Shown piece by piece: positions 45,426-54,777 of a stretch of DNA of 64,000 nt (position 1 is its first letter; each line of letters begins with the position of its first letter). The notes under the pieces are model-generated. The model was not told where the DNA came from. It did not search any database and worked only from the letters and a program-made list of their open reading frames with translations. Origin of the DNA: Stakelama saccharophila. GTDB taxonomy: Bacteria; Pseudomonadota; Alphaproteobacteria; Sphingomonadales; Sphingomonadaceae. A program made the translations under genes and the position numbers. Where the stretch lies: assembly GCF_032229225.1 (NCBI RefSeq), contig NZ_CP135076.1, forward strand, positions 2,151,001-2,215,000. The letters are read 5' to 3'.

Positions 45426-48308
45426 CTACGGCCGCTTCACCGTTACCGGTTCGCCCGACCACTGCACCGTCGCATCCGTCTTGCCGTCGAGGTCGAGCGT
45501 GCGGCCTGGCGTGATCCAGCGCACGCGGAACGTCCGGTTCGCAGGCATGGCGGCATAGCCCCGCCCCTCGCGCGCGCCGATGATCACGCTGCCGCTGGCA
45601 TCGTCGTAGCGGATGGGAATGCGGCTGTACTCGCCCGTGCGATAGCCCTCGCTCGTGCCGTCATCCTCGTACAGCGCAAAGGCGCCATCGGCGCCGGTAT
45701 AGACGTTGAGGGTGACCGGCGCGTCCGGCTTCTGCCCCGTATATTGCTGGACCGGCCCCAGGGGCACGATCGAGCCTGCCCGTACGAACAGTGGGATACG
45801 GCTGGCCGGCGCGGCGAAGTTCACGCTGTCGCCGCCGGCGATGCGCTGGCCGGAATAGAAGTCGTACCAACCGCCGGCGGTGCGCGGCAGATATACCTCG
45901 CGGGCGCGCGCCTTATACTCCGTCACCGGCGCCACCAGCAGCGCGCGGCCGAACAGATATTCGTCGTTGATGTTGCGTGCCCGCGCGTCGTCGGGAAAGT
46001 CCATGACCAGCCCGCGCATGATGCTGCCATTGTCGAACCAGGTGTCGGCCGCCTGGGTATAGATGTACGGCATCAGGCGGTAGCGCAGCTCGTCATACCA
46101 CACCATCGCCTTGCGCATCGGCGAGCCGTCGGGCGAAATCTCGTATATTTCGCGGACCGGATACTCGCCGTGGCTGCGGAACAGCGGACTGAACGCGCCG
46201 AACTGGAACCAGCGCAGGTTTAGCTCGCGCCATTCGTCGAGATCGTCCGGCTTCGGACTCTTTGCCGAATAGCGGCTTTCCAGCGCGAAGCCGCCGATAT
46301 CGTGCGTCCAGTTGGGAATGCCCGACATGGACAGGTTCACGCCCGCCGAGATCTGCGCGCGCAGATCGTACCAGCGGCTCGCCACGTCGCCCGACCACAG
46401 GGCCGCGCCGGCACGCTGCAATCCGCCGAAGCCGGAACGCGTCAGGATAAAGGGCCGCACGTCCGGCTTGTACCGTCGCCAGCCGTCATGAACCCCCTCG
46501 GCATGGACAAGCGGGAAGCTGTTGAAATATTCCGCCGCCGGCCCGCGCGCCGTCGGCCCCATCGTCTTCTTGCGGTCTGCGATCGACAGGTTGGAATGGA
46601 TGTCGGGCTCGGTCGCATCCATCCACCAGGCGTCGACGCCCAGATCGGCCAGGCTTTCCTTTATCTGCCGCCAGTAGATCCTGCGCGCTTCGGGGGCGTA
46701 GGGATCATAGTCGGTGTTCAGATATCCGGGGCCGACCCAGTCCTTGTTCCCCATCTCCAGATTGCCGTGATAGGTATAGCCCTTGGCGTCGAGTTCCTTG
46801 TAATTGTCGGTCGTGGGATAGAATTTCGGCCAGACCGAGATCATGAAGTGTGCGTTCAGATCGTGCACCTTGTCGATCATGCCCTGCGGATCGGGATAAC
46901 GCGCCTTGTCGAATTCGTGGCTGCCCCAGGCGTCCTCCGGCCAGTAGAACCAGTCCTGCACGATATTGTCGAGCGGGATGTCCCGCTTGCGATACTGCTC
47001 GACCACGTCGACGAGCTGATCCTGGTTTTCGTAACGCTGGCGCGACTGCCAGAAGCCATAGGCCCATTTCGGCAGCATCACCGCCTTGCCCGTCAGCTTG
47101 CGATAGCCGGCGATCACGTCGTCCATGTCCTTGCCCGGCACGAACCAGTAATTGACCGCGCGGCCAACCTCGCTCGTGAACCATACCGAGTGACGGTCGG
47201 CATCGGCCAGCGGCTTGTTGTGGAAGAACGCCATATACCCGGCATTCGGCTCCCACTCGATCCGCACCTCGACCGGCTTGCCCCTCGTCATCGGATACTG
47301 GAAATTGGCGTACCAGGGATTCCAGTTCTGGCGCCAGCGGTTCAGCACCTCCCTGCCGTCCATGAAGACCTTGAAATAACTCGATCCGTACAGCCGGAAC
47401 TTGTGCATGCCGGTACGATCGGGCGTCAGCTCGCCGGTCCACACGACGCGCTGCGTCTGCACGGCGTTGCCGGCCGTGTTCTGGCCGCTATCGGCCGCGA
47501 CCGTATCGGCCTTGGCCGCTGCCGGCCATTTCGCCTGATCCTCGATATACTGATAATCGATCGTCTGTTCGCGCCGCGTCACCGCCAGCTTGTCGCCCAG
47601 ATAGTATTTCGCGGTGAAGCCCGGCCTGCCGCCGCTCGTGACCTTCAGGCCGTCGCCGACGAACCGATACGGTTCGGGATTGCCGAAACGGGTGATCGAA
47701 TTGTTGTCCCACAGGATGCCGTAATTGCGCGTCGACACCAGAAAGGGGACGGCGATGTCCATATTGTGCTGGGCGAGTTCGACGTCCTCGCCATTATAAT
47801 TCATCTGGCTGTTCTGATGCTGGCCCAGGCCGTAGAGCCCTTCGTCGGTGCCGCGGTTGAACTGCTGCGAGACTTCGACATAGCCGTGGCCGTCGATGGT
47901 CGTGGGGGTGAAGGCCGGCTGCCCCGCCTGGTCGAGCAGCGTTCGGCCGTCCGCGCCCAGGAACCGCACCTCGCCGGTGCCGAGGTCGATGTCGGCGGTA
48001 TCGTGCGCGGTCCTGACCAGCACATGGCCGTCGCGCTCGGCAACGGTATAATCCCCCGCTTCGGGTGGCGTCGGGACCATCAGGCTGGTCTCGCGCGTCA
48101 CGCCCGTCATGCCCTCCGGCGCGGCGATCACGTGGAAGATGCCGCCGCCATGCACCGTCACCGTCACCCGTTTCGCGGAGCCTTGCGCCGGCGTCACCGC
48201 CACGCCGCCGTCGATGCGGATATAGCCGCCCGCATCCTGCGCCAGTGCCGCAGCCGGCGTCAGCGCGCTGGCCGCGAACAGCAGCGAAATCGTTATTGCC
48301 TTTGTCAT
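45426..48308 (-). CDS. GH31 alpha-xylosidase with PA14 insert (Xyl31A-like)
   Basis: A 960-residue exported glycosidase; signal peptide residues 1-24. A galactose-mutarotase-like N-domain is followed at about residues 232-375 by an inserted PA14 domain (GELTPDRTGMHKFRLYGSSYFKVFMDG, VEVRIEWEPNAGYMAFF). The catalytic barrel has WAYGFWQSRQRYENQ, the nucleophile Asp564 in WWMDATEPD and the acid/base Asp in WSGDVASRW. The PA14 insertion is the known trait of Cellvibrio Xyl31A, which removes alpha-1,6-xylose from xyloglucan oligosaccharides. It is 50 bases downstream of the galactosidase gene. Confidence 0.9.
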   Translation of the reverse strand: MTKAITISLLFAASALTPAAALAQDAGGYIRIDGGVAVTPAQGSAKRVTVTVHGGGIFHVIAAPEGMTGVTRETSLMVPTPPEAGDYTVAERDGHVLVRTAHDTADIDLGTGEVRFLGADGRTLLDQAGQPAFTPTTIDGHGYVEVSQQFNRGTDEGLYGLGQHQNSQMNYNGEDVELAQHNMDIAVPFLVSTRNYGILWDNNSITRFGNPEPYRFVGDGLKVTSGGRPGFTAKYYLGDKLAVTRREQTIDYQYIEDQAKWPAAAKADTVAADSGQNTAGNAVQTQRVVWTGELTPDRTGMHKFRLYGSSYFKVFMDGREVLNRWRQNWNPWYANFQYPMTRGKPVEVRIEWEPNAGYMAFFHNKPLADADRHSVWFTSEVGRAVNYWFVPGKDMDDVIAGYRKLTGKAVMLPKWAYGFWQSRQRYENQDQLVDVVEQYRKRDIPLDNIVQDWFYWPEDAWGSHEFDKARYPDPQGMIDKVHDLNAHFMISVWPKFYPTTDNYKELDAKGYTYHGNLEMGNKDWVGPGYLNTDYDPYAPEARRIYWRQIKESLADLGVDAWWMDATEPDIHSNLSIADRKKTMGPTARGPAAEYFNSFPLVHAEGVHDGWRRYKPDVRPFILTRSGFGGLQRAGAALWSGDVASRWYDLRAQISAGVNLSMSGIPNWTHDIGGFALESRYSAKSPKPDDLDEWRELNLRWFQFGAFSPLFRSHGEYPVREIYEISPDGSPMRKAMVWYDELRYRLMPYIYTQAADTWFDNGSIMRGLVMDFPDDARARNINDEYLFGRALLVAPVTEYKARAREVYLPRTAGGWYDFYSGQRIAGGDSVNFAAPASRIPLFVRAGSIVPLGPVQQYTGQKPDAPVTLNVYTGADGAFALYEDDGTSEGYRTGEYSRIPIRYDDASGSVIIGAREGRGYAAMPANRTFRVRWITPGRTLDLDGKTDATVQWSGEPVTVKRP

Positions 48309-48358
48309 AGCATCATCCCCTTGGCACCGACGGTATTTCCCCCAGCGGCGCTATAGTC

Positions 48359-49990
48359 TCAGCGATAGGACCCCATGGTGACCTTCAGCCACACGGGCCG
48401 GTCGGTGAAATTGAGACCGTAATCGGTCTGGTCGCCGTTCCAGATGCGATCCATCACCCACGCGCCGTCCGCGTCGAAATGCCCCTGTTCGGCGCGGACC
48501 AGCATGCCGTGTTCCGGCCCGCCCTTCGCGGTGCCGAAGCGGACGCGGACATGGTCGCCGGTCAACAGGAACTGGTTGTCGGAAAGCTGCGCGACGACGA
48601 CGCCGCCGACCGGATCATCGGCCCATTCGGGCGGCTCTTGCGGCAACCAGTCCCAGCCGGCCTCGCCCATCTGCCATTGGCCCCACTCAGCGGTTATGGT
48701 CCAGTCGCCCATCGTCGTGGAGCGTTCCGCTCCGTCATCGGGCTTGGCCGCGCCCCAGGTCGGGCGGGTGAAGGCGAGTTTCGGCCAGACGCGGCCGATC
48801 TCCTCGAACGCGGCATATTTGCCGGCGAAGGCGTCGAGCGTTTGTTCGTCGAGCGCCTTTGCGCCCAGCGGATAATTGAAATAGCCCGTGGCATCCATGC
48901 CGAAGGGCGAAAAGCCGATCGCGCCCAGCCCCATCGCCGGATAGAAATAACGCGCATATTCGCGGGCATTGCCGATTTCCGGCACCATCAGCGCATTGTC
49001 GGGCCGGGCATAGGCATCCAGATAGGCGCGCACGTCCTTGCTCTTGCGATCATAGATGTCGGGTGCCTGGAAATCGACCGCCGGCGCCGCCGCCTTCCAG
49101 ATGCCCAGCACGTCCTGCTGCGGCCCGCCGCTTGCCACGCCGCCCGGATCCGGCACCTTGAACGGGTCGGCAAGCGAGGCGTTGACGTACATGGGCAGCG
49201 GCTTCACCGCCTTGCCGGCGGCCGCGATCTCGTTGATGTAGCGTGCCGTGTACCAGGTGTTGAACGCCCGGTCCGCCTGTTCGCCGAAGATCTGCGTCCA
49301 GGTGCCGGGCTTCTTATCCAGCGCCGCGACCAGCTCGGCCGGCACCGGGCCGTCGAACAGCTTCTGCGCCCTGGCGCCGAAATCGCGCGGACTGCCATAG
49401 CTGCCCACTTCGTTTTCCGGCTGCACCATGATCACGGTGTTTTGGGGGTCGTGTTCCTTCAGATAGGTCATCAGCGCGACGAAGGCGCGCTTGTCCGCCT
49501 CCAGCGTGGCGCGGTACATGGGCGACAGGACATAATGATCCTTGCCGTCCTTCGTCTTCATCCGCGCAAAGCGCTTATTGTCGAGCTTCACCCAATCGGG
49601 CGTGTAGCCGGGCGCGGTGTTCTTCCACGTCGCGAACCAAAGAAGCACCACGCGCTTGTCGTGCGCACGCGCCTGATCGAGCAGCGTCTGGATGAACGAG
49701 AAGTCGAACTTGCCTTCCTCCGGCTCGATCTGCTGCCAGGCGACGGGCACCTCCGCGGTGTTGGCGTGAATGCGGTCGAGCACCGGCCAGACCTTGGGCA
49801 GCGCAAAGGCGTAGTTGCTGGAATTGTTCACCTGTCCGCCCAGGATCGTGAACGGTGCGCCATCGACGATCAGCGCATGTTCGCCATTCCGCGTCTCGAT
49901 ATGCGGAACCGGGCTCGACTGCGCCAGGGCCGGGCCGACCGCGGCTCCGGCGAGGCTGGTAGTCGCCAGCGCCATCATCCAGTATTTCAT
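48359..49990 (-). CDS. GH35 beta-galactosidase with DUF5597 domain (Bgl35A-like)
   Basis: A 543-residue exported enzyme; signal peptide residues 1-24. The catalytic barrel starts LIVDGAPFTILGGQVNNSSNY; the acid/base is Glu194 in VQPENEVGS and the nucleophile Glu338 in MVPEIGN. The C-terminal part (EWGQWQMGEAGW, VVVAQLSDNQFLLTGDHVRVRF) is a DUF5597-type beta-sandwich, found with small GH35 enzymes such as Bgl35A that strip galactose from xyloglucan side chains. Start at ATG 49990, divergent from the IclR gene with 211 bases between. Confidence 0.9.
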   Translation of the reverse strand: MKYWMMALATTSLAGAAVGPALAQSSPVPHIETRNGEHALIVDGAPFTILGGQVNNSSNYAFALPKVWPVLDRIHANTAEVPVAWQQIEPEEGKFDFSFIQTLLDQARAHDKRVVLLWFATWKNTAPGYTPDWVKLDNKRFARMKTKDGKDHYVLSPMYRATLEADKRAFVALMTYLKEHDPQNTVIMVQPENEVGSYGSPRDFGARAQKLFDGPVPAELVAALDKKPGTWTQIFGEQADRAFNTWYTARYINEIAAAGKAVKPLPMYVNASLADPFKVPDPGGVASGGPQQDVLGIWKAAAPAVDFQAPDIYDRKSKDVRAYLDAYARPDNALMVPEIGNAREYARYFYPAMGLGAIGFSPFGMDATGYFNYPLGAKALDEQTLDAFAGKYAAFEEIGRVWPKLAFTRPTWGAAKPDDGAERSTTMGDWTITAEWGQWQMGEAGWDWLPQEPPEWADDPVGGVVVAQLSDNQFLLTGDHVRVRFGTAKGGPEHGMLVRAEQGHFDADGAWVMDRIWNGDQTDYGLNFTDRPVWLKVTMGSYR

Positions 49991-50098
49991 TCCGTCCTCC
50001 CCTGCGCGATCTTCTCGCCGGCTTTGTGATGTTTACGCTATCATGCCGATTTATCAGCATGCGCCGATTACCGGCATCCTCCCCCAACGATACTATAA

Positions 50099-50112
50099 TT
50101 TCAAGTATAAAT
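50099..50112. promoter_or_regulatory. Operator-like site between GH35 and the IclR gene
   Basis: TTTCAAGTATAAAT, in an AT-rich stretch of the divergent promoter, differs at two positions from the site at 45331. It is placed to control both the glycosidase operon and the regulator. Confidence 0.45.
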
Positions 50113-50201
50113 ACGATATTCATTTCTGAGCGACACCGAAAAAACACTTGCTCCGTCCGCGCGAGCGGAGAGGGTGAGGAACTGAAAGGGAAGAAAGCCG
50201 C

Positions 50202-50963
50202 GTGACCAACGAAACCAGATACCGTGCGCCTGCCCTTCAGAAAGGGCTGTCGATCCTCGAAACGCTGGCCCATGCCGACGCTCCGATGACCATGTCGGAC
50301 ATTTCCACGGCATTGCAGCGCTCGCGCAACGAGATCTTCCGCATGCTCCAGGTGTTGGAGGATATGCGCTATATCGCCCGCGACGACAGCGGCGGGTACA
50401 GCCTCACCAACCGGCTGTTCGCCCTGTCGATGCGCCAGCCGCCGATGCGCGACCTGCTGTCGCTCGCCTATCCGGCGATGACGGCGCTGGCGGACGAGGC
50501 CGGCCAGTCCTGTCATCTTGCGGTCGCATCGGGCGCGGAAATGGTCGTCGTCGCGCGGGTCGAGGCGCCGGGGCTGTTGGGCTTCGCCGTCCGTGTCGGA
50601 TATCGGCGGCCGCTTCACCGGTCCGCCTCCGGCCTGACGTTGCTGGCGTTCGAGCCGATCGCACGCCAGGAGCAGATGCTCGACGAGATCGAACTCCTTG
50701 GCGGCGATATCGACCGCGCCGCGCTCAAGCGCGAGCTTGCCGACACGGCGGCGCTCGGCTTCGTCGCGCGCGACAGCACCATGATCCACGGCATCCGCGA
50801 CATTTCCGCACCGATCCTGGCGGCCGGGGAAGCCCGCGCGGCGTTGACCATACCCTATGTCAGCGGGGCCGGTGCGAAAACGGATGCGGACCGGACAACG
50901 ACACTCGTCCGCGCAGCCGCCGAAAATATCTCGGCCGCGCTTGACGGCACGCGGATGGAGTGA
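50202..50963 (+). CDS. IclR-family transcriptional regulator
   Basis: A 253-residue regulator. The winged helix is at residues about 8-65 (ALQKGLSILETLAHADAPMTMSDISTALQRSRNEIFRMLQVLE, YSLTNRLFALS). The effector domain follows, with LADEAGQSCHLAVASGAEMVVVARVEAPG, HRSASGLTLLAF and the late GIRDISAPIL. It starts with GTG at 50202 behind GGGAAG. Being divergent from the galactosidase-xylosidase genes, it probably controls them in response to a sugar or sugar acid. Confidence 0.9.
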   Translation: MTNETRYRAPALQKGLSILETLAHADAPMTMSDISTALQRSRNEIFRMLQVLEDMRYIARDDSGGYSLTNRLFALSMRQPPMRDLLSLAYPAMTALADEAGQSCHLAVASGAEMVVVARVEAPGLLGFAVRVGYRRPLHRSASGLTLLAFEPIARQEQMLDEIELLGGDIDRAALKRELADTAALGFVARDSTMIHGIRDISAPILAAGEARAALTIPYVSGAGAKTDADRTTTLVRAAAENISAALDGTRME

Positions 50964-51065
50964 GGTCGTCAGGCCACCGCGACTACGAGCGAATAACAAG
51001 ATAATTGGTAGTGTTATCCCCCATCGGGCGCTGCCGTTCGCGGTCGGAAAGCGGATGTCCCGCGC

Positions 51066-51100
51066 AAAAGAAAGGCCCGGCGGGAGGGAGCCGCCGGGCC
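51066..51100 (-). terminator. Intrinsic terminator of the SulP operon
   Basis: GGCCCGGCGG and CCGCCGGGCC pair perfectly (10 bp, 7-base loop); on the minus strand TTTCTTTT follows. It lies 39 bases past the SulP stop. Confidence 0.85.
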
Positions 51101-51138
51101 GAGGTGGAGGCCGATTGCGGGTCGGCCCCGGGGGACGA

Positions 51139-52674
51139 TCAGGCCGCCAATCGTCGCAGCGGCCCCGATCCGGCCTTTCCTGGAGGGTGATGGAGATCGA
51201 CCGTATGACCGGCGTCGCGGCGGCGCTGGACCCAGTCGTGGAGATGTTCCGCCGAGGTGTGATCGACCGCGGCGATATTGCTGAGGTCGAGCCGCACCCT
51301 GCCTCCGTCCGGCAGCCCTTCCAGCGTCCGGGTCAATTTCGGCAGCGTGATGAACGTCGCCGCGCCGTTCAGCCGCACGGTGTGCGCCTCGTCATGCGCG
51401 TCGGTGTCGATCCTCAGGCCGATATTGCGCACGTGCGGGATCAGTTCGAGCAGCGACAGGCCGATGCCGACGAGCACCCCGGTCAGCAGGTCGGTCGCGA
51501 CCACCATGGCGAGCGTCACGGCCCAGATCACGACCGGTACGGGGCCGTAATGCCGGAACAGGTCCGTGACGTGGCGCAGATTGACCAGCCGGTATCCGAC
51601 CACCACCAGCACCGCGGCAAGCGCCGCCATCGGGATCATCTGCAGCACGAAGGGCAGCAGGGCGACGAAGGCCAGGATCCAGACGCCGTGGATCATCGCC
51701 GATGCGCGCGTCTTGGCCCCGGCCTGCACATTGGCCGAACTGCGGACGATGACGCCGGTCATGGGCAATGCGCCCGCCAGACCGCATAGCAGGTTGCCGA
51801 TGCCCTGCGCGCGCAATTCCTTGTTGTAATCGGTGCGCACGCCGTCGTGCATCCGGTCCACCGCGGCCGCCGACAGCAGCGTTTCGGCGCTGGCGATGAA
51901 GGCGATGGCGACGGCCAACGCCAGTAGCGAGGGTTGCAGCAGATCGGCAAAGCCCGTCATCGCCGGGGGCGCCAGGGCGCCGAGCAGCGAATCCGGCACG
52001 CTGACGCGTTCGACGTTGAACCCGATCGACGCGATGCCGGCGGCGGCCGCCGTCCCGGCGATCACACCGACCAGCGCGCCCGGCAGCAGCCGCAGCTTCG
52101 CCGGCCGGAGCCTTTCCCAGCCGAGCAGCGACGCGATGGTCACCACGGCGACGGCGAAGGCGGCTTCCGCGCTCGCGATACCCCCCTCGCCCAGGCCCAG
52201 CAGACGCCCCGGCATCGCCGCCAGGTTCTGAAAGCCGCTCGCCATCGGTGCGGCGTCGAACATGACGTGGAACTGCCCGACCAGGATCAGGACACCGATC
52301 CCCGCCAACATGCCATGCACCACGGCCGGCGAGATCGCGCGGAACAGGCCGCCCAGCCTGAACACGCCGGCAGCGACCTGGATGAGCCCCGCGAGCACGA
52401 GCAACGGCCCCAGCATGGCCAGGCCGTATTGCTGCACGAGGTCGAACACGATGACGGCAAGCCCCGCCGCGGGTCCGCTTACCTGAAGCGGCGACCCGGA
52501 AAGAAAGCCGACGACGATGCCGCCGATAATGCCGGTGATGAGGCCTTTTTCCGGTGGCACGCCGGATGCGACCGCAATGCCGAGGCAGAGCGGGACGGCA
52601 ACGAGGAACACCACGATCGACGCGGTGAAATCCCGGGTGAACGCTTCGCGCCTGAAGCCTGCGACGGCCTTCAT
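51139..52674 (-). CDS. SulP-family anion (bicarbonate-type) transporter with STAS domain
   Basis: A 511-residue inner-membrane carrier with 10-14 helices. SulP marks: TASIVVFLVAVPLCLGIAVASGVPPEKGLITGIIGGIV, GSPLQVSGPAAGLAVIVF, AFIASAETLLSAAAVDRM and CGLAGALPMTGVIVRSSANVQAG. The last about 100 residues form a STAS domain (VRLNGAATFITLPKLTRTL, VRLDLSNIAAVDHTSAEHLHDW). It is coupled by an ATGA overlap to a carbonic anhydrase, which points to bicarbonate rather than sulfate as substrate. Confidence 0.9.
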   Translation of the reverse strand: MKAVAGFRREAFTRDFTASIVVFLVAVPLCLGIAVASGVPPEKGLITGIIGGIVVGFLSGSPLQVSGPAAGLAVIVFDLVQQYGLAMLGPLLVLAGLIQVAAGVFRLGGLFRAISPAVVHGMLAGIGVLILVGQFHVMFDAAPMASGFQNLAAMPGRLLGLGEGGIASAEAAFAVAVVTIASLLGWERLRPAKLRLLPGALVGVIAGTAAAAGIASIGFNVERVSVPDSLLGALAPPAMTGFADLLQPSLLALAVAIAFIASAETLLSAAAVDRMHDGVRTDYNKELRAQGIGNLLCGLAGALPMTGVIVRSSANVQAGAKTRASAMIHGVWILAFVALLPFVLQMIPMAALAAVLVVVGYRLVNLRHVTDLFRHYGPVPVVIWAVTLAMVVATDLLTGVLVGIGLSLLELIPHVRNIGLRIDTDAHDEAHTVRLNGAATFITLPKLTRTLEGLPDGGRVRLDLSNIAAVDHTSAEHLHDWVQRRRDAGHTVDLHHPPGKAGSGPLRRLAA

Positions 52675-53357
52675 TCCGCCGCCTCCAGCACTTCGAAGGC
52701 ACGCCGCGGCGCCGCCGGCAGTGCGACGGGCAACGGCTGATCGGCACGGATGGCGCGAAATTCCCCGGTATCGCCGTCAAGCGCCAGCACCCGGCCGTGC
52801 TTGATGTCGAAGAACCAGCCGTGGAGCGCGATGTCGCCGCGGGCGATCCCCGCCGCGACCGAGGGATGGGTACGCAAGTGGCCGAGCTGGGCCACCACGT
52901 TTTCCAGGGCGGCGGCGCGCACGGCATCGTCGCCGGTGCAATCGCTATAGGTGCCGACGACGCTGTGCGCGGCATGGCTGTGGCGCAGCCAGGCCGCGAC
53001 GTTGGGCATGCTGCTTGCCAGTTCGGGGTTCAACAGGCCCTTCATCGCGCCGCAATCGGAATGCCCGCAGACGATGATGTCGCGCACGCCGAGCGCCGCG
53101 ACGGCGAACTCGACGGTCGAGGACACGCCGCCATTGGCGTGCGAGAAGGGCGGCACGATGTTGCCCGCATTGCGGCACACGAACAGGTCGCCGGGCGATG
53201 CGCGGAAAATCTCCTCCGGCACGACGCGCGAATCGGCGCAGGAGATCATCAGCGCCTTGGGGCTCTGCCCGTCGGTCGCGAGCTTGTCGTACAGGGCCTG
53301 CTTGTCGGCGAAGGCCCGCTGCTGAAAGTCCGAAACTCGTTCGAGGAATTCGTTCAC
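52671..53357 (-). CDS. Beta-class carbonic anhydrase
   Basis: A 228-residue zinc enzyme. Zinc ligands Cys40 (ISCADSRVVPE), His99 and Cys102 (CGHSDCGAM), with the Asp42-Arg44 catalytic dyad. NAGNIVPPF and STVEFAVAALGV are the usual flanking segments. It interconverts carbon dioxide and bicarbonate and precedes the SulP carrier, so the two probably work together in bicarbonate supply or pH control. Confidence 0.93.
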   Translation of the reverse strand: MNEFLERVSDFQQRAFADKQALYDKLATDGQSPKALMISCADSRVVPEEIFRASPGDLFVCRNAGNIVPPFSHANGGVSSTVEFAVAALGVRDIIVCGHSDCGAMKGLLNPELASSMPNVAAWLRHSHAAHSVVGTYSDCTGDDAVRAAALENVVAQLGHLRTHPSVAAGIARGDIALHGWFFDIKHGRVLALDGDTGEFRAIRADQPLPVALPAAPRRAFEVLEAAE

Positions 53358-53463
53358 GCTACGTCTCCGCTTGGCTCCCGCAGGAGCGAGGGAGACAATA
53401 GCTAGCGTCGGAATTTTTCCGCAGTGCAGCGCAATTGTAAGAAATTATGTCCCGGCGGCGAAA

Positions 53464-54777
53464 TCATCGCCGCGGCAGCCGAAGCGTGGCGCGCAGCCCG
53501 CCCCCGGCGCGGTTTTCCAGGGTCAGTTCGCCGCCTTCGAGCCGCGCGACCCGCTGCACGATCGCCAGCCCCAGGCCGAATCCGATCGTATCGCGGCGGC
53601 GGGAGGAATCGAGCCGGACAAAGGGCTGCACCACACGGTAGAGGTCCGCCTCCGGAATGCCGGGGCCGTCATCTTCCACCGTGATCGCGACGACGTCCGC
53701 GACGGCCAGCCGCAGGACGATGCGGTCGCCGTGGCGCAGCGCGTTGTCGACCAGGTTCTGAACCGCGCGCTTCAGCGCGGCCACGCGAACCGGCATCTCC
53801 AGATGATCGGGGCCGTCATAAACGGCGTCGCGGCCATGATCCTGCGCATCGTCGATCAGTGTTGCGCACAATACGGCGATATCGGCCGATACGGGCTGTT
53901 CGGGATCGTCGTCGCCGCCCAGATAGGCGAGCAGCGAGGCGACCATCGCTTCCATCTCGGCAATGTCGGCCTCGATCGCATCGCGCGTTTCGCGGTCGGC
54001 CACCCCTTCCGCGCGCAGCCGCAGGCGGGCGAGCGGCGTGCGAAAGTCGTGCCCCACCGCGGCGAGCGCCCGCGTGCGATCGGCGATCAGCCGGTGGATA
54101 CGCTCCTGCATCCGATTGAAGGCGCGGACCACGCGGACGACCTCGCTCGGCCCCTCCTCCGCAACGGGCGCCTGATCACCGCTGCCGACGCGTTCGGCGG
54201 CGGTGGCGAGCTTGCCGAGCGGCTGCAGCGTGCGCCGGATGATCATACCGCCGACGATCATCAGCGCGATCGCCGGAATGAGAGCGAGCAGAATCCGCTC
54301 GGTCGCCAAATCGAGCCCTTCGAGTGCGTGCAGCGTCTGGAAATGCAGCCAGCTACCATCGTCCAGCCGCAGGCCGCCGGTCAGCGTCGACCGGCCGCCG
54401 GGGGATGCGAGCCGAAGCCGCAGATCTTCGCGCGCCAGCGACGATTCCCAGGCGAGCACCTGTTCCCGCATGTGATCGAGACGCGGGGCGATCGGCGCGG
54501 TCGCCGGCGGCAAGCGGTCCCAGTGCATGGCGTACCGGTCCGTGGTGAGTTCGGCCGCCATTGCCGGCCGGCGCGCGGGCTCGCGCTCTTCGACCAGCTT
54601 GCGGCTGATGACGAGGTGTTCGGCCAGGCGCCGCGCCTCGTCCTCGCGGACGGCGAACCTGCTGGCCTGCTCGTAGAGAAGCGTGCTGGCGACGAATTCC
54701 ACCACCAGGGTGATCAGCAGGATCGCGACCAGCCGCCCGATCAGCCCGAGCGAGGGATGCAGGATGCGTCTCAGCAA
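53464..54777 (-). CDS. Sensor histidine kinase, EnvZ/OmpR-partner type
   Basis: A 437-residue membrane kinase. Helix 1 is at about residues 12-34 (LIGRLVAILLITLVVEFVASTLL), a periplasmic loop of about 125 residues follows, then helix 2 (ILLALIPAIALMIVGGMII), a HAMP domain (RTLQPLGKLATAAERVGSGDQ), the HisKA box VGHDFRTPLARLRLRAEG and ATPase motifs NLVDNALRHGD, VEDDGPGIPEADL and GFGLGLAIVQRVARLEGG. Its start overlaps the response regulator stop by 7 bases. The signal is unknown. Confidence 0.92.
   Translation of the reverse strand: MLRRILHPSLGLIGRLVAILLITLVVEFVASTLLYEQASRFAVREDEARRLAEHLVISRKLVEEREPARRPAMAAELTTDRYAMHWDRLPPATAPIAPRLDHMREQVLAWESSLAREDLRLRLASPGGRSTLTGGLRLDDGSWLHFQTLHALEGLDLATERILLALIPAIALMIVGGMIIRRTLQPLGKLATAAERVGSGDQAPVAEEGPSEVVRVVRAFNRMQERIHRLIADRTRALAAVGHDFRTPLARLRLRAEGVADRETRDAIEADIAEMEAMVASLLAYLGGDDDPEQPVSADIAVLCATLIDDAQDHGRDAVYDGPDHLEMPVRVAALKRAVQNLVDNALRHGDRIVLRLAVADVVAITVEDDGPGIPEADLYRVVQPFVRLDSSRRRDTIGFGLGLAIVQRVARLEGGELTLENRAGGGLRATLRLPRR

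Noticed and set aside
45320..45514. 64-codon plus-strand frame at the end of the GH31 gene
   Set aside because: Most of it is antisense to GH31 and its first half overlaps the operator-like repeat.
46302..48356. 684-codon plus-strand frame opposite the GH31 gene
   Set aside because: Antisense shadow; the minus strand has catalytic motifs and a signal peptide.
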